Assembly (NCBI RefSeq): GCF_000373265.1
Contig: NZ_KB890762.1
Location: 119,705 to 183,704, forward strand
Direction: 5' to 3'
Source of the DNA: Pontibacter roseus DSM 17521
GTDB lineage: Bacteria > Bacteroidota > Bacteroidia > Cytophagales > Hymenobacteraceae
Length of the DNA stretch: 64,000 nt
The notes beneath the pieces were generated by a model. The model was not told the DNA's origin. It searched no databases and saw nothing but the letters and a program-made list of their open reading frames with translations. The translations under genes were made by a program, and so were the position numbers. Every line of letters begins with the position of its first letter. Position 1 is the first letter of the stretch. Positions 63,100-64,000 of this stretch are shown in pieces.

Positions 63100-63666
63100 G
63101 TGGAAGCGGTAACCGGGACAATCAACAGCATTTACCCGCTGTCAGAACAGGCGAGGCGGGAGCTGATGGCGACGCTCTGCAAACTGGAGCTTACGAAAGG
63201 CCACATCCTTTTCCGGGAGGGGGAGGTGAGCACTAAGGTGTTCTTCATTGAGAAAGGTATAGCACGCGCCTTCTGCTACCGCAACGACCAGGAAGTGACT
63301 TTCTGGTTCGGCACCGAAGGGGACCTCATCTTCTCCTACTACAGCTACGTGGCCAACAAACCCGGCTACGAGACGGTGGAGCTGCTGGAGCCTTCTGAGG
63401 TATACGTGCTGGAGCTGGAGCAGCTGCAGGCGCTGTTTCGCACGAACATCGAGATTGCCAACTGGGGCAGGAAGCTGGCCGAGTATGAGCTCATCAAGAC
63501 AGAGGAGCGCTTCATCGCATTCCAGTTTCAGTCGGCCACGCAAAGGTATAAGTCGCTGCTGGAGCAAGACCCGCAGCTGCTGCAGCGGGTGCCGCTCTAC
63601 CACATCGCCTCCTACCTGGGGGTGACGCAGGTTACGCTGAGCCGCATTCGGGCCGAAATCAGGTAG
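63100..63666 (+). CDS. Crp/Fnr-family transcriptional regulator
   Basis: With the GTG start at 63100 the protein has 188 residues; the frame is open further back into hslV but without a good start. The cyclic-nucleotide-binding fold is visible (GHILFREGEVSTKVFFIEKG; FWFGTEGDLIFSYYSYV). A winged helix-turn-helix ends the protein (VPLYHIASYLGVTQVTLSRIRAEI). The cAMP-contact residues are not conserved, so the ligand is unknown. It lies 29 bases after hslV. Confidence 0.88.
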   Translation: MEAVTGTINSIYPLSEQARRELMATLCKLELTKGHILFREGEVSTKVFFIEKGIARAFCYRNDQEVTFWFGTEGDLIFSYYSYVANKPGYETVELLEPSEVYVLELEQLQALFRTNIEIANWGRKLAEYELIKTEERFIAFQFQSATQRYKSLLEQDPQLLQRVPLYHIASYLGVTQVTLSRIRAEIR

Positions 63667-63821
63667 AATTTAACATTTGTTAATTTTTATACCGGCTGCT
63701 TTTCAGACTTTTGCAATGAGAACGGAGAGACTAGTAGGTAAGACTGTTCCTGAACCAGAATCAACTAGAAGCGCAGATTCAGAGTATACCTCTGAATAGC
63801 TTGTAACAAAACGATAGACGA

Positions 63822-64000
63822 ATGAACGTATCAGAATTCCTTAAGAAACATTACAAACACTTCAACGCGGCCTCTGTGATAGACGCTGCCGAAGGGTACA
63901 AAACGCATTTGAACAACGGCGGCAAGATGATGATTACGCTGGCCGGTGCCATGTCCACGGCTGAGCTGGGCATCATTCTGGCGGAGATGATTCGTCAGGA
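63822..64000 (+). CDS. Deoxyhypusine-synthase-family protein, 3' end outside window
   Basis: The gene starts at ATG 63822 and runs off the right edge. The 59 residues seen (MNVSEFLKKHYKHFNAASVI, then KMMITLAGAMSTAELGIILAEMIRQ) match the start of the bacterial deoxyhypusine synthase-like family, which in bacteria makes homospermidine or related polyamines. The exact product cannot be told from this part. Confidence 0.8.
   Translation, partial: MNVSEFLKKHYKHFNAASVIDAAEGYKTHLNNGGKMMITLAGAMSTAELGIILAEMIRQ

Larger units (their letters stand above)
1136..63263. repeat. Window-wide octamer AGGTATAG / CTATACCT, about 65 copies
   Basis: Read by eye, exact copies start within a few bases of: 1136, 2284, 2717, 4517, 5882, 5925, 7034, 7600, 7987, 9437, 9719, 11276, 12675, 16292, 17000, 17905, 19006, 19650, 19700, 20047, 21023, 21884, 23719, 24350, 26070, 29018, 29280, 30753, 31697, 31710, 32470, 33272, 34930, 34963, 37697, 38329, 38952, 38962, 40418, 40531, 40756, 41107, 41870, 42390, 42823, 43527, 43853, 45176, 47734, 49240, 50578, 50718, 52095, 53090, 53786, 54332, 55525, 56648, 60650, 60721, 61665, 62028, 62480, 63074, 63256. 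Flanks often extend it to CAGGTATAGC. One-base variants such as AGGTATAC are also common. Confidence 0.85.

Noticed and set aside
1..64000. tRNA, rRNA, CRISPR arrays, toxin-antitoxin pairs, phage or transposase genes
   Set aside because: Looked for by eye; no convincing example found in the window.

Overview
The window looks like chromosomal DNA of a Bacteroidota bacterium, most likely a Cytophagales/Hymenobacteraceae member such as Pontibacter. That placement is inferred from moderately GC-rich coding DNA, the gene order MBL-parA-parB-DUF5683-dapB-lepB, Bacteroidota-type promoters (TTTG / TAnnTTTG), many short lipoproteins with lipoboxes, a menaquinone (men) locus and DUF5117/DUF4953 zinc metalloproteases. 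No rRNA, tRNA, CRISPR array, phage or transposase gene was seen.

Layout. 1-9.8 kb: the 3' part of a cyanophycin synthetase gene, a coiled-coil membrane protein, a TPMT-like methyltransferase, kdsA, a DUF695/RraB-like protein, another methyltransferase, apaG, ung and a lipoprotein. 9.8-16 kb: DUF4256 and a small membrane protein, then the minus-strand housekeeping run MBL hydrolase-parA-parB-DUF5683-dapB-lepB. 16-26 kb: two DUF2382 stress-type proteins, two lipoproteins, yidC, pyrG and a large zinc metalloprotease, all minus. 26-38 kb: a TPR protein, dinB, a repeat-rich gap, a DJ-1/PfpI protein, pirin, a pseudouridine-synthase-like protein with an altered active site, brnQ, a small orphan, a lipoprotein and a second metalloprotease. 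38-48 kb: cytochrome c lipoprotein, SMP-30 protein, alcohol dehydrogenase, subtilase, methyltransferase, and hutU-hutI-hutG for histidine degradation. 48-57 kb: secreted and NHL-like proteins, then menE, DoxX, menD, menF and a thioesterase on the minus strand, a histidine phosphatase, and the pyruvate dehydrogenase E2 gene. 57.5-60.6 kb: an AT-rich island. 60.7-64 kb: menB, a secreted protein, hslV, a Crp/Fnr regulator and the start of a deoxyhypusine-synthase-family gene.

Two signals stand out. First, the AT-rich island has single minus-strand genes, each separated from the next by an imperfect palindrome that starts with GCYAAC and ends with GTTRGC. The gene stop codons lie a few bases from these palindromes. 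This is the layout of integron gene cassettes with attC-like sites, but no integrase is present. The island includes a 45-residue membrane micro-protein gene. Second, the octamer AGGTATAG/CTATACCT occurs about 65 times by eye, roughly once per kb, against about 2 expected by chance. It lies in both coding and intergenic DNA and once forms an inverted-pair terminator, as DNA-uptake sequences do in other bacteria. It is missing from the AT-rich island. A three-copy, transposase-less element with 26-bp terminal inverted repeats is also present.

All coordinates, counts and homology calls come from reading the sequence by eye; no database search was run.
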